NCBI RefSeq assembly: GCF_018219815.1
Contig: NZ_JADMKU010000005.1
Location: forward strand, 219,674 to 283,673
DNA: 64,000 nucleotides
Direction of reading: 5' to 3'
Source of the DNA: Thalassovita aquimarina
GTDB lineage: Bacteria > Pseudomonadota > Alphaproteobacteria > Rhodobacterales > Rhodobacteraceae
Numbering within the stretch: position 1 is the stretch's first letter; every line of letters begins with the position of its first letter. This document shows, piece by piece, positions 51,676-60,699 of this stretch. The translations under genes were made by a program, and so were the position numbers. The notes under the pieces are model-generated. The model had not been told where the DNA came from, ran no database searches, and saw only the letters and a list, made by a program, of their open reading frames with translations.

Positions 51676-51801
51676 AGCATGTCTCCTTAACTCAAAACTT
51701 CCCCGTCGCCTGAAACAGGCTGTCCCTTGGTCTGGGACGGGTTACCTTGTTGGGGAACTTGCCGCCTATATAGTGCTTGACGACCGATAAGGGAAGAGTG
51801 A

Positions 51802-52440
51802 ATGCGTATCCGCCTTGTAAGCCTCGTTTTCGCACTGTTCGCCGGCGCCGCCATGTCCGAAGGCGAACGGTCCGGTGACTTCGACTACTATGTGCTTTCG
51901 CTCAGCTGGTCGCCGAGCTGGTGCGCGCTGGAAGGCGACGCGCGACGCTCGCCGCAATGCGATGAAAGCGAAGACTACGGTTGGGTGCTGCACGGGCTTT
52001 GGCCGCAATACCATCGCGGATGGCCGTCCTTTTGCCCCACGGTGGAACCGCATCCGACCCGGCGGATGAGCAATGAAATGGCCGATATCATGGGCAGTTC
52101 CGGTCTGGCCTGGTACCAGTGGAAAAAGCACGGCAGCTGTTCGGGCCTGTCGGCTTCGGCCTATTACGACCTGGCGCGGCGCGCCTTTGACAGCGTGGTC
52201 CGGCCGCCGGTTTTTCGAAAACTCGACCGGCCGGTGACATTGCCGGCGGCAGTGGTGGAACAGGCATTCCTGAAGGCCAATCCGGGACTGGAAGCGAACA
52301 TGCTGACCATCACCTGCAAAGACGGCCGCATTCAGGAAGCCCGCCTTTGCCTGTCCAAGTCGCTTGTCCCGGTGCCCTGCGGCCGCGATGTCAGTCGGGA
52401 TTGCAGCCTGAAAAACGCGCTGCTGGACCCGATCCGCTGA
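51802..52440 (+). CDS. Secreted ribonuclease T2
   Basis: A 212-residue RNase T2. A signal sequence (MRIRLVSLVFALFAGAAMS) is followed by the conserved active-site segments CAS I HGLWPQ (about residues 71-76) and CAS II WKKHGSC (about 111-117), plus SWSPSWC near the start. Six or more Cys residues fit the family's disulfides. Such enzymes cleave RNA without metal in the periplasm or outside. It is followed by the convergent H-NS gene four bases beyond its stop. Confidence 0.93.
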   Translation: MRIRLVSLVFALFAGAAMSEGERSGDFDYYVLSLSWSPSWCALEGDARRSPQCDESEDYGWVLHGLWPQYHRGWPSFCPTVEPHPTRRMSNEMADIMGSSGLAWYQWKKHGSCSGLSASAYYDLARRAFDSVVRPPVFRKLDRPVTLPAAVVEQAFLKANPGLEANMLTITCKDGRIQEARLCLSKSLVPVPCGRDVSRDCSLKNALLDPIR

Positions 52441-52444
52441 CGGG

Positions 52445-52780
52445 TCAGATTTCCAGGTCTTCAGGCTTCTTGCCCGCCTCGATGGCGGTCACGAACCATG
52501 CCGGGCGACGGCCCTTTCCGGTCCAGGTCTGATCGGGATCATCGGGATTGCGGTATTTCGCGACGCTGGCGGGCCGTACACCCTTGCCCTTGGCGGCGGT
52601 CAATTCGGCCAGAGAAAAACCCAATTCCTTGGCTTTCGCTTCCAACTCGGCCAGAGCCGCCTTTTTCTTGCGCTCATAGTAAGTGGCAATTGCTTTCGCC
52701 ACTTTCTTTTCCAGAGTTTTCAATTCCGAAATCGAATACGCAGATAGTTCATCCACGCTGATATTCTTCAGATCAGACAT
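52445..52780 (-). CDS. H-NS family DNA-binding protein
   Basis: A 111-residue H-NS-type nucleoid protein. The amino-terminal half is a coiled-coil oligomerisation region (SISELKTLEKKVAKAIATYY, then EAKAKELGFSLAEL), and the carboxy-terminal half is the AT-hook-like DNA-binding domain with KYRNPDDPDQTWTGKGRRPAWF. It silences horizontally acquired AT-rich genes in other bacteria. The ATG at 52780 has GGGAG six bases upstream; the gap to the next gene (52781-52994) is AT-rich and contains its promoter region. Confidence 0.93.
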   Translation of the reverse strand: MSDLKNISVDELSAYSISELKTLEKKVAKAIATYYERKKKAALAELEAKAKELGFSLAELTAAKGKGVRPASVAKYRNPDDPDQTWTGKGRRPAWFVTAIEAGKKPEDLEI

Positions 52781-52994
52781 AGCTACTCCCATCAAATTGG
52801 ATATTATCCTCAATAGACTGACAACACACAAACACACTAGTGATGAGAATAGGAAAACCGATATATTTTATTAACTCGCACATTAAAGTCGCCTCAGAAT
52901 AGTATTTTATTCCGGCGCTTAAATCAGCGGCGGTTCGCAATAGGAATTCGGCGTCTCATCGGAGGCGCACACAATTCGGTGCGCCCCCTTCGAA

Positions 52995-53978
52995 TCAGCT
53001 GACCTTGAGAACGATTTTCCCGATGTGCCCGCTGCTTTCCATTCGCGCATGTGCCGCAGCGGCCTCGGCCAGATCGAATTCGCTATCCATGACCGGGCCG
53101 ATTTTGCCCGCATCGAGAAGCGGCCAGACATTCTGCAAAAGGCTTTCGGCGATCTTCGCCTTGGCAAGGTCGCTTTGCGGCCGCAGGGTCGACCCGGTGA
53201 TGGTCAGGCGCCGGGTCATGACCTGGGCGAAATTCACTTCCACTTTCGGCCCCTGCAGAAACGCGATCTGCACCAAACGCCCGTCATCGGCCAGCGCACG
53301 GATATTGCGCGGGATATAAAGCCCACCCACCATGTCGAGGATCAAATCGGCACCGCCTTCGCCGCGCATCACATCGACGAAATCCTCGTCATTGTAGATG
53401 ATGGTGCGCTCCGCGCCGAGCCGGGCGCAGGCCGCGGCCTTGTCCTGGCTGCCTACGGTAACGAAAACACGCGCACCGAATTCGCGTGCCAGCTGGATCG
53501 CCGTGGTGCCGATCCCGGACGACCCGCCATGGATCAGAAACCGTTCACCCGCCTTCAGCCCGCCGCGCTGAAACACGTTGGACCAGACGGTGTAGTAGGT
53601 TTCGCAAAGGCAGGCGGCTTCCTTCATTCCCATGCCCTTGGGCACCGGCAGGCAATGCGCCGCGGGTGTCGCCACGTATTCGGCATAACCGCCGCCGGGC
53701 AACAGCGCGCAAACCTGATCGCCGATCTTCCAGTTGCTCACCCCCTCGCCCAGGGCAACGATTTCGCCCGAGGCTTCCAGCCCCGGCAGATCGCTGGCGG
53801 TCGGCGGCGGCGCGTATTTGCCGGCCCGCTGCAAGGCGTCGGGCCGGTTCACCCCGGCATAGGCCACCTTGATCACCACCTGCCCCGGCTGGGCTTGGGG
53901 CACCGGGCGATCGCAAAGCTTCAGCACCTCCGGCCCGCCCGGTTCGGTGATTTCCACCGCGCGCATCATTTCGGTCAT
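52995..53978 (-). CDS. NAD(P)H quinone oxidoreductase, zeta-crystallin type
   Basis: A 327-residue medium-chain reductase of the zeta-crystallin/QOR branch without the catalytic zinc ligands. Signatures are LPGLEASGEIVALGEGV near residue 65, FLIHGGSSGIGTTAIQLA near residue 145, VMTRRLTITGSTLR and the carboxy-terminal ARMESSGHIGKIVLKV. It transfers electrons from NADPH to quinones or enones; the substrate is unknown. It starts 13 bases after the COQ9 gene, so the two are probably cotranscribed, which fits a quinone link. Confidence 0.9.
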   Translation of the reverse strand: MTEMMRAVEITEPGGPEVLKLCDRPVPQAQPGQVVIKVAYAGVNRPDALQRAGKYAPPPTASDLPGLEASGEIVALGEGVSNWKIGDQVCALLPGGGYAEYVATPAAHCLPVPKGMGMKEAACLCETYYTVWSNVFQRGGLKAGERFLIHGGSSGIGTTAIQLAREFGARVFVTVGSQDKAAACARLGAERTIIYNDEDFVDVMRGEGGADLILDMVGGLYIPRNIRALADDGRLVQIAFLQGPKVEVNFAQVMTRRLTITGSTLRPQSDLAKAKIAESLLQNVWPLLDAGKIGPVMDSEFDLAEAAAAHARMESSGHIGKIVLKVS

Positions 53979-53990
53979 CTTGTTCTCTCC

Positions 53991-54677
53991 TTACTGCTCG
54001 TTCCGCCACCGGCCCGGCATGTCCTGCCGCGCCGAACCCGGGGCCTTGATCTGATTGAGCACGGCCAACGGCCCGGCAAACAGTCCGCTCAGCAGCTTGT
54101 TGTCGCGCACGCTGGCCTTGGCTTTCTCGAATTGCATCACGTCGTCGATTCGCCGGTCCAGAAAATCCCACGTCGCCTGATGATCCGGGGTTTCGTCGCC
54201 CAGCCAATACAACACCGTAGACCCGTATACCGCGCCAAGCGTGGCGCGCTTCGTGTACCAATTCACATCATCCGCAGTGTCCCCCAGGCTGTCCCAGATC
54301 AGCCCCGCGGTTTCCCAGATCAATCGCATTCCGTCCGGGGCGTGCTGCGGCATGGAAAACAGCGTCATGCCACGGCGCACCGCTTCCTTGTCCTCGACCG
54401 CTTCCAACCGGAACCGCACCGCCGCCGCGATCCGGTCGCGAAAGCGCATATCGCCCAGATCGGTGTCTTGCAGCCGCGCCACCATCTGCGCGTCGCCGCG
54501 TTTGTGGAAGGCCACGGCAAGATCGACCGCTCCGCGCGGGCAGACGGCGCGCGCCACCGCAAGATCCACCCCGGCATCCTCGGCCGCGGCGCGAAACGTG
54601 TCCTCTGTCCAGCCGTCAAAGGCCACGTGGATCAATGCGGCATCCAGCAAACGATCCTTCAAATCAGGCGCGGTCAT
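53991..54677 (-). CDS. COQ9 family protein of ubiquinone synthesis
   Basis: A 228-residue COQ9-type protein, a lipid-binding accessory factor of ubiquinone biosynthesis conserved from alphaproteobacteria to mitochondria. It has the helical TetR-like opening (LKDRLLDAALIHVAFDGWTEDTFRAAAEDAGV), KEAVRRGMTLFSMPQHAPDG, and the core YTKRATLGAVYGSTVLYWLGDETPDHQATWDFLDRRIDDVM. The ATG at 54677 has AAAGGAG upstream. It is divergent from rpsU and directly upstream of the quinone reductase on the minus strand. Confidence 0.92.
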   Translation of the reverse strand: MTAPDLKDRLLDAALIHVAFDGWTEDTFRAAAEDAGVDLAVARAVCPRGAVDLAVAFHKRGDAQMVARLQDTDLGDMRFRDRIAAAVRFRLEAVEDKEAVRRGMTLFSMPQHAPDGMRLIWETAGLIWDSLGDTADDVNWYTKRATLGAVYGSTVLYWLGDETPDHQATWDFLDRRIDDVMQFEKAKASVRDNKLLSGLFAGPLAVLNQIKAPGSARQDMPGRWRNEQ

Positions 54678-54705
54678 GGGCACTCCTTTCCCGATGGCTT
54701 CGGTG

Positions 54706-54734
54706 TAGACAATTAGTGCAAGCCTTGCTATAGG
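54706..54734 (+). promoter_or_regulatory. Promoter of rpsU
   Basis: TAGACA (54706-54711) and TATAGG (54729-54734) are spaced by exactly 17 bases, giving a start near 54741, about 45 bases before the rpsU ATG. Confidence 0.55.
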
Positions 54735-54786
54735 ACCAGTTCCTGCAACTCCATGCAACTCAACTTAGAAAGGTGGTGAAAACCAC

Positions 54787-54993
54787 ATGCAGGTTAGTGT
54801 TCGCGACAACAACGTCGATCAGGCGCTTCGTGCCCTGAAGAAAAAGCTGCAGCGTGAAGGCGTCTTCCGCGAAATGAAGCTCAAACAACATTTCGAAAAG
54901 CCGTCCGTCAAGAAAGCGCGCGAGAAAGCTGAAGCGATCCGCCGTGCCCGCAAGCTGGCACGCAAGAAAGCACAGCGTGAAGGTCTGCTGTAA
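54787..54993 (+). CDS. rpsU: 30S ribosomal protein S21
   Basis: A 68-residue S21. The opening [20 protein letters not shown] and the Arg/Lys-rich body ([31 protein letters not shown]) are diagnostic. S21 sits on the 30S platform next to the 3' end of 16S rRNA and helps initiation. It is transcribed alone from its own promoter and ends in a clear terminator. Confidence 0.97.
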   Translation: MQVSVRDNNVDQALRALKKKLQREGVFREMKLKQHFEKPSVKKAREKAEAIRRARKLARKKAQREGLL

Positions 54994-55030
54994 GGCCCTT
55001 CTCGAAAGCTCGAACATACAAGTTCAGACG

Positions 55031-55058
55031 ACCCCCGCGGCCCCGCCTCGGGGGTTTG
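55031..55058 (+). terminator. Terminator after rpsU
   Basis: ACCCCCG (55031-55037) pairs with CGGGGGT (55049-55055) over a GC-rich loop and is followed by TTTG; 37 bases beyond the rpsU stop. Confidence 0.7.
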
Positions 55059-55120
55059 TCATTTCTAGGGGCCAGCCAATTTCAAATCCACCCGATTGGC
55101 GCGGGCGCTACTCCCGCTGA

Positions 55121-55675
55121 TCAAGCGCTCCACCGCCGCACCGCTCGTGCGATGCGCCGGCCGAAAAGCCGGGCGGTTTCCAGATCACCCGGCTGCACCA
55201 TCATCGACTTGTCGCGCGAACTCGTGGCCGCAAGGCCAAGCCAGGCACCGCCTTCGTTGATCCCGGGCTTGTCCTTGTGGACCGGCGCGCCGATCTGATC
55301 CTGGCCGATCCAGACCATGCCGTGCTGGGCGGCAAAGACCGACAACTGGATCAGCGTGCTGAGCTTGTCTCCGCCCAGAAAGGTCGCCACGGTGAAACCG
55401 GCGGCGATCTTGTCGGTCCAGACCTGATCGGACCAGCGATCGCTGGTGTCGTCCATGAAGCGTTTGAACTCGGTTGCAGCGCTGCCCATGTAAGTGGGCG
55501 TGCCGAACAGGATCGCATCGGCATCATCCAGTTCCTGCCATTCCACCGCCGTCATCTTCTCCACATCAACCAGGCTTGTCGTGCAGCCGGCCTCGGTGGC
55601 GGCCCCGGCGATCACTTCGGCAAGGCGCCGGGTGTGTCCGTTGCCGGTGAAATAGGCGATCGCGATCAACGTCAT
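55121..55675 (-). CDS. Flavodoxin-like NAD(P)H:quinone oxidoreductase
   Basis: A 184-residue flavodoxin-fold protein (WrbA-like). It starts MTLIAIAYFTGNGHTRRLAE, the FMN phosphate loop, then ILFGTPTYMGSAATEFKRFMD and FTVATFLGGDKLSTLIQL, the usual FMN-ring and dimer segments. It probably reduces quinones by two electrons using NAD(P)H. I use the ATG at 55675, right after the upstream GMC gene stop (55680); an earlier ATG at 55693 would overlap it. The pair is likely cotranscribed. Confidence 0.85.
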   Translation of the reverse strand: MTLIAIAYFTGNGHTRRLAEVIAGAATEAGCTTSLVDVEKMTAVEWQELDDADAILFGTPTYMGSAATEFKRFMDDTSDRWSDQVWTDKIAAGFTVATFLGGDKLSTLIQLSVFAAQHGMVWIGQDQIGAPVHKDKPGINEGGAWLGLAATSSRDKSMMVQPGDLETARLFGRRIARAVRRWSA

Positions 55676-55679
55676 GGCA

Positions 55680-57269
55680 TCATCCCCGTGCATCTTGCAG
55701 GATCATGTCGCTGGCTTTCTCCGCGATCATGATGGTTGGTGAATTGGTGTTGCCGCTGGTGATCGTCGGCATCACCGAACAATCGACCACGCGCAGGCCG
55801 GCCACCCCGCGCAGGCGCAGCCGCGCATCCAGTGGCGCGGCGTCATCCGCCCCCATGTGGACGGTGCCCGAGGGGTGGAAGATCGTGGTGCCGATATCGC
55901 CGGCCGCCCGGGCCAGGTCTTCGTCGCTGACGGCGCTCACCCCCGGCTTCATTTCCTCGGGCGCGTATTTCGCCATCGGCGACTGTTCCATCACCCGCCG
56001 CGCCAACCGGATCGAGGCGGCGGCAACCTTGCGGTCCCCCTCGGTCGACAGGTAATTCGGCGCGATTTTCGGTTTGGCCTTGGCATCGGGCGATGTGATT
56101 TCCACCACGCCGCGGCTTTCCGGGCGCAGGTTGCAAACGCTGGCCGTCATCGCCGGGAAATCGTGCAACGGCTGACCGAAGGCCTCCAGCGTCAGCGGCT
56201 GGACATGGAATTCCAGATCGGGGGTAGCAAGATCGGGCCGCGATTTGGCGAAGGCACCCAGCTGCGACGGCGCCATCGACATCGGGCCGGAGCGTTTCAG
56301 CGCGTATTCCAGCCCGATCTTCGCCTTGCCCCACAGACTGTTGGCCATCGTGTTGAGCGTTTTCGCCCCCTGCAGTTTCCAGGCGCAGCGCAGTTGCAGG
56401 TGGTCCTGCAGGTTGCCGCCCACCTGCGCGTTGTCGCGCAGCACCTCGATCCCGTGTTTCCGCAGCAGGTCACCCGGACCGATGCCGGACAGTTGCAGGA
56501 TCTGCGGCGACCCGATGGCACCGGCCGACAGGATGACCTCGGCTGCGGCCTTGGCGGTTTTGACCTCGCCGCCCTGTTCGTATTCGACGCCAACACAGCG
56601 CCCCTCTTCGATCAGCACCCGGCGGGTGTGAGCATGGGTTTCCACCCGCAGCGCCTGCCCCTTGGTCGACCGCAGGAAGGCTTTTGCAGTATTCATCCGC
56701 CAGCCGCGTTTCTGGTTGACCCGGAAGTACCCGACGCCTTCGTTGTTGCCGGTGTTGAAATCCGTAACCTTGGGCAGACCGGCCTCGGCGGCGGCCTCCA
56801 TCCAGTCGTCCAGCACGTCCCAGTGCAGGCGCTGATTGTCGACCCGCCATTCGCCGCCCACGCCGTGCAGATCGCTGGGCCCGTCAACGTAATCCTCGGA
56901 CTTCTTGAAATAGGGCAGCACATCGTCCCAGCCCCAACCGGTATTGCCCATCTGCCGCCAGCCATCGTAATCGGCCGCCTGCCCGCGCAGGTACAGCATC
57001 CCGTTGATCGACGAACAGCCGCCCAGAACCTTGCCGCGCGGATAGATCAGCGACCGGCCGTTCAGCCCCGGTTCCTCGGCGGTCTTGAACATCCAGTCGG
57101 TGCGCGGGTTGTTGATACAGAAGAGATACCCCATCGGGATGTGGACCCAGTGATAGGCATCCGATCCGCCCGCCTCCAGCAACAGAACCTTGCGACCGTC
57201 ATCGGCCAGCCGCTTGGCCAGGACGCATCCGGCGCTGCCGGCCCCGACAATGATGTAATCCCACTGCAT
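55680..57269 (-). CDS. GMC-family alcohol/choline dehydrogenase
   Basis: A 529-residue FAD enzyme of the glucose-methanol-choline family. It has the dinucleotide motif YIIVGAGSAGCVLAKRLADD at the start, the GMC signature GKVLGGCSSINGMLYLRG near residue 80, EVILSAGAIGSPQILQLSG, and near the carboxy terminus the catalytic His in FHPSGTVHMG and the Asn in TSGNTNSPTIMIAEKAS. The substrate is probably an alcohol or choline; it lacks the neighbours (betB, betI) that would settle it. It precedes the flavodoxin-like gene closely. Confidence 0.88.
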   Translation of the reverse strand: MQWDYIIVGAGSAGCVLAKRLADDGRKVLLLEAGGSDAYHWVHIPMGYLFCINNPRTDWMFKTAEEPGLNGRSLIYPRGKVLGGCSSINGMLYLRGQAADYDGWRQMGNTGWGWDDVLPYFKKSEDYVDGPSDLHGVGGEWRVDNQRLHWDVLDDWMEAAAEAGLPKVTDFNTGNNEGVGYFRVNQKRGWRMNTAKAFLRSTKGQALRVETHAHTRRVLIEEGRCVGVEYEQGGEVKTAKAAAEVILSAGAIGSPQILQLSGIGPGDLLRKHGIEVLRDNAQVGGNLQDHLQLRCAWKLQGAKTLNTMANSLWGKAKIGLEYALKRSGPMSMAPSQLGAFAKSRPDLATPDLEFHVQPLTLEAFGQPLHDFPAMTASVCNLRPESRGVVEITSPDAKAKPKIAPNYLSTEGDRKVAAASIRLARRVMEQSPMAKYAPEEMKPGVSAVSDEDLARAAGDIGTTIFHPSGTVHMGADDAAPLDARLRLRGVAGLRVVDCSVMPTITSGNTNSPTIMIAEKASDMILQDARG

Positions 57270-57353
57270 TCAAATCCTCCCCCAGGCATTCTTGCCTGCG
57301 AAAGGAGTAAGCGCAAATGTCTGACATTTTCAAGATCAATGGGGATGGATCGC

Positions 57354-57812
57354 TCAAACCGGCAACGCGGTGGTTTTGAATACAGTGCGCAGGGCGAAAC
57401 TCGATTGCATCTGCGCCACCCCGGGCAGCCGGGTCAGGTGCTGGCGATGGATCCGGGCGAAATCCTCGGTGCTTTCTGCCACCACTTTCAGAATGTAATC
57501 CGCCGTTCCCGCCATCAGGTGGCATTCCAGCACATCCGGGATCCGCGCCACCGCCTTTTCGAAGGCCTCCAGAACCTCGTCGGCCTGCGCCTGCAGGGTG
57601 ATTTCCACGAAAACGGTGGTCGAAACGCCGATCTTGCGCGGATCAAGCAGCGCGACGTAGTCTCGGATATAGCCATCCGCCTCCAACCGCTGCACCCGGC
57701 GGTGGCAGGCAGACGGGGACAGGTTGACCTGTTCCGACAGCTCCGCATTCGATATGCGCCCGCGGCGCTGCAGCACTTTCAGAATACGTCGATCTGTCTG
57801 ATCCAGCGACAT
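57354..57812 (-). CDS. Lrp/AsnC family regulator
   Basis: A 152-residue Lrp-type regulator: an amino-terminal helix-turn-helix (RRILKVLQRRGRISNAELSEQVNLSPSACHRRVQRLE, by parts) followed by a RAM/effector domain with MAGTADYILKVVAEST near residue 100. It is divergent from ald with 134 bases between starts; in other alphaproteobacteria such pairs form an alanine-responsive activator and its target, so control of alanine degradation is the natural inference. Confidence 0.93.
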   Translation of the reverse strand: MSLDQTDRRILKVLQRRGRISNAELSEQVNLSPSACHRRVQRLEADGYIRDYVALLDPRKIGVSTTVFVEITLQAQADEVLEAFEKAVARIPDVLECHLMAGTADYILKVVAESTEDFARIHRQHLTRLPGVAQMQSSFALRTVFKTTALPV

Positions 57813-57946
57813 TTGCGCAAAATCCTTCGCAAAGCTTCATGTTTGTTCGCAGAATATTCACATTAATCGATAAAATACGACCCATTTCTCAATGCACTTG
57901 CATCCGACATGCGACATCCTGTCCACAAGCGTAGGAGGAGATGAAG

Positions 57947-59062
57947 ATGAAGCTCGGTTGCCCGAAGGAAATCAAGCCACAGGAATTTCGCGTCGGGATG
58001 ACCCCGCACGCGGCGCATGAAGCCATTGCACACGGTCACGAGGTGATCATCGAAACCGGGGCCGGCGACGGATCGGGATTTCCCGACAGCGCCTATATCG
58101 ATGTCGGCGTGGTGATCGTCGATACAGCCGAGGAAATCTTTGCCACCGCCGACATGATCGTGAAGGTGAAGGAACCGCAGGCGGTCGAGCGCAAGATGCT
58201 GCGCGAAGGCCAGCTTCTGTTCACCTACCTGCACCTTGCCCCCGATCCGGAACAGACCCGCGACCTGCTTGATTCGGGCTGCACCGCCATCGCCTATGAA
58301 ACGGTGACGGACCGGAACGGCGGCCTGCCCCTGCTGGCGCCGATGTCCGAAGTCGCGGGCAAGCTAGCACCGCAGGTCGGCGCATGGACGCTGCAGAAGG
58401 CCAATGGCGGCCGCGGCGTTCTGCTGGGCGGCGTGCCCGGCGTGCGCCCCGCCAAGGTCGTGGTGATCGGCGGCGGACATGTCGGCACCCATGCGGCCCG
58501 TGTCGCCGCTGGCATGGGCGCAGATGTCACCGTGCTGGACATGTCGCTGCCCCGGCTGCGCTATCTGGACGATGCCTTCCGCAGCGAATTCAAGACCTCT
58601 TACGCCTCCAAGGGCAATACCGCCGAACTGGTGGAGGCGGCGGACATGGTGGTGGGCGCGGTTCTGATCCCCGGCGCCGCGGCCCCCAAGCTGGTGACCC
58701 GCGAACAGCTGTCGACGATGAAACCCGGCGCGGCCATCGTCGACGTGGCGATCGACCAGGGCGGCTGCTTCGAGACCTCGAAGCCCACCACCCATGAAAA
58801 TCCGATCTACGACGTCGACGGAATCATGCATTACTGCGTCGCCAACATGCCCGGTGCTGTGGCCCGCACGTCGACCATCGCGCTTGGCAACGCCACCATG
58901 CCGTTCATGCTGGCGCTGGCCGACAAGGGCTGGAAACAGGCCTGCGCCGACAATCCGCACCTGCTGGAAGGGCTGAACGTCCATGCGGGCAAGCTGACCT
59001 ATTACGCGGTGGGCAAGGCATTGGGGATCGACGTGACCTCGCCCCAGCTTCTAATCAAGTAA
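57947..59062 (+). CDS. ald: Alanine dehydrogenase
   Basis: A 371-residue L-alanine dehydrogenase, which deaminates alanine to pyruvate using NAD. It starts MKLGCPKEIKPQEFRVGMTP with the substrate-site Arg, has MIVKVKEPQAVE with Lys, FTYLHLAPD with His, the NAD motif VVIGGGHVGTHAARVAAGMG and DVAIDQGGCFETS with the catalytic Asp. The ATG at 57947 is used because AGGAGG lies eight bases before it; an ATG two codons earlier is too close to that site. It is a single-gene unit under the divergent Lrp regulator, with a strong terminator. Confidence 0.97.
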   Translation: MKLGCPKEIKPQEFRVGMTPHAAHEAIAHGHEVIIETGAGDGSGFPDSAYIDVGVVIVDTAEEIFATADMIVKVKEPQAVERKMLREGQLLFTYLHLAPDPEQTRDLLDSGCTAIAYETVTDRNGGLPLLAPMSEVAGKLAPQVGAWTLQKANGGRGVLLGGVPGVRPAKVVVIGGGHVGTHAARVAAGMGADVTVLDMSLPRLRYLDDAFRSEFKTSYASKGNTAELVEAADMVVGAVLIPGAAAPKLVTREQLSTMKPGAAIVDVAIDQGGCFETSKPTTHENPIYDVDGIMHYCVANMPGAVARTSTIALGNATMPFMLALADKGWKQACADNPHLLEGLNVHAGKLTYYAVGKALGIDVTSPQLLIK

Positions 59063-59097
59063 ACGAAATTCCCTTGCGCCTACGGTGCAAACAACTC

Positions 59098-59131
59098 GCC
59101 CGGCAGGTCCCCTTCCCTGCCGGGCTTTTTT
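59098..59131 (+). terminator. Terminator after ald
   Basis: GCCCGGCAGG (59098-59107) pairs with CCTGCCGGGC (59116-59125), followed by TTTTTT. A textbook terminator 36 bases past the ald stop. Confidence 0.9.
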
Positions 59132-59168
59132 ACCCCCACGCCCCTTCGGGGAAGCACCAGGCCGCCGA

Positions 59169-59606
59169 TCAGGCCTTTTTCAGCGCGTCGCGGATTTCGA
59201 CCAGGATATCCAGCTCGCTCGGACCTGTCGGGGCCTCCTCAGCCGGGGCTTCCTCTTCCTTGGCCATTGCGGCGTCCTTCACCTTGTTCACCGAACGAAT
59301 GAGCATGAAGACAACGATGGCGATGATCAGGAAATTGATCACCGCCATGAGGAAACTGCCATAGGCGAAAACCGAGGCCCCGGTTTCGCGCGCGGCCTCC
59401 AGGCTCGCCCCCTCGGCCACATCGCCCGACAGAACGGCATAGTTGTTGGTGAAATCGACCCCGCCGGTGAACAACCCGATGATCGGGTTGATCAGGTCCG
59501 CCACGACAGATTTCACGATTGCGGTAAACGCGGCCCCGATGATGATGCCGACCGCCATGTCCATCACATTGCCCCTGGCAATAAATTCCTTGAATTCCTT
59601 AATCAT
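59169..59606 (-). CDS. mscL: Large-conductance mechanosensitive channel
   Basis: A 145-residue MscL, the emergency osmotic valve. It starts [20 protein letters not shown], contains the pore segment [21 protein letters not shown], and the second helix [19 protein letters not shown]; a charged tail with [13 protein letters not shown] ends in a helix. The ATG at 59606 has AGGGAC upstream; the longer frame to 59657 is unsupported. It is convergent with ald. Confidence 0.96.
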   Translation of the reverse strand: MIKEFKEFIARGNVMDMAVGIIIGAAFTAIVKSVVADLINPIIGLFTGGVDFTNNYAVLSGDVAEGASLEAARETGASVFAYGSFLMAVINFLIIAIVVFMLIRSVNKVKDAAMAKEEEAPAEEAPTGPSELDILVEIRDALKKA

Positions 59607-59749
59607 GTTGTCCCTGTTCCTTATCAATCTGCCCGGCACGGTTTTCCCGCGCCGCACTGCAATTCAATACCACTTGGATTTATCGACCAAGGCCTTTCTG
59701 TCACCGAAAATTCGCGTATTTTCGTGCGGGAACACGAAAAGGAACAGCC

Positions 59750-60448
59750 ATGACCTTTCCCGACGATTTCCCGATCAATACCCGGTGGCCGGCCAAGAAT
59801 CCGTCTGTGTTGCAGCTGTATTCCTTCCCGACGCCGAACGGGATCAAGGTGTCGATCATGCTGGAAGAAATCGGCCTGCCCTACGAGGCACACAAGGTGA
59901 TCCTGAAACCCGAGGACACGCATTCGCCCGAATTCCTGTCCCTAAACCCCAATAACAAGATCCCCGCGATCATCGACCCGGACGGGCCGGACGGCGAAGC
60001 GCTGCCGCTGTGGGAATCCGGTGCGATCCTGATTTACCTGGCGGAAAAATCCGGCAAGCTGCTACCCAAGGACCCCGCGAAACGCTATCAGGTGATCCAG
60101 TGGCTGATGTTCCAGATGGGCGGCGTCGGCCCGATTTTCGGGCAGCTGGGGTATTTCTACAAGAACGCTGGCCGCGAAATCGAGGATCCCCGCCCTCGCA
60201 GCCGCTACATCAACGAAGTCAAGCGGTTGCTGGCGGTGATCGAAAAGCAGCTGGAAGGTCAGGATTGGATTTGCGGCGACTACTCGATCGCCGATATCGC
60301 GCTTGGCGGCTGGTTGCGGGTGCTGGATCACTACGGCGCGCGCGACGTCGTGGAATGGGCAAGTTTCCCAAACACGGTGGCCTATCTGGATCGTTATCTC
60401 GCCCGCCCGGCGGTACAGCGCGGGTTGAATATTCCGCCGCGCGACTGA
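59750..60448 (+). CDS. Glutathione S-transferase, YghU/YfcG type
   Basis: A 232-residue GST. The thioredoxin-like half has LQLYSFPTPNGIKVSIMLEEIGLPY with the family's Asn/Thr active-site region, NPNNKIPAIIDPDGPDG with the cis-Pro, and LWESGAILIYLAEKSGKLLP. The helical half has RRLLAVIEKQLEG-type sequence and DYSIADIALGGW. These nu-class enzymes reduce disulfides or peroxides. It is a single-gene unit, 124 bases from tRNA-Trp. Confidence 0.9.
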   Translation: MTFPDDFPINTRWPAKNPSVLQLYSFPTPNGIKVSIMLEEIGLPYEAHKVILKPEDTHSPEFLSLNPNNKIPAIIDPDGPDGEALPLWESGAILIYLAEKSGKLLPKDPAKRYQVIQWLMFQMGGVGPIFGQLGYFYKNAGREIEDPRPRSRYINEVKRLLAVIEKQLEGQDWICGDYSIADIALGGWLRVLDHYGARDVVEWASFPNTVAYLDRYLARPAVQRGLNIPPRD

Positions 60449-60550
60449 CCGACATACTGTCCGACATCTAGGGCGCTGAACACGCACCCCGGCCGCACCG
60501 GCGCAGCGCGTTCGGTGCATTCTGCATCGGTGTCTTCGATATCTGGAAAA

Positions 60551-60626
60551 TGGCAGGGGCAGCAGGGTTCGAACCCGCGACCTACGGTTTTGGAGACCGT
60601 CGCTCTACCAGCTGAGCTATACCCCT
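60551..60626 (-). tRNA. tRNA-Trp (CCA anticodon)
   Basis: On the minus strand the 76 bases fold as a full cloverleaf: acceptor AGGGGTA/TGCCCCT, D arm GCTC/GAGC, anticodon arm ACGGT/ACCGT with loop CTCCAAA giving anticodon CCA, T arm GCGGG/CCTGC with TTCGAAC, discriminator G and an encoded CCA end. In many bacteria this tRNA precedes secE-nusG behind tuf; here a tuf 3' end lies about 3.3 kb upstream, but secE does not follow. Confidence 0.97.
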
Positions 60627-60639
60627 AAGGCCGTGCGAT

Positions 60640-60668
60640 TGAGTATGACAGGCGGGGACCAAGATCAA
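60640..60668 (-). promoter_or_regulatory. Promoter of tRNA-Trp
   Basis: TTGATC (60663-60668) and TACTCA (60640-60645) on the minus strand are 17 bases apart, with transcription expected about 7 bases before the tRNA 5' end. Confidence 0.5.
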
Positions 60669-60699
60669 GGCCCTTTTCGCCCTTTGAGGTGAATTCCCC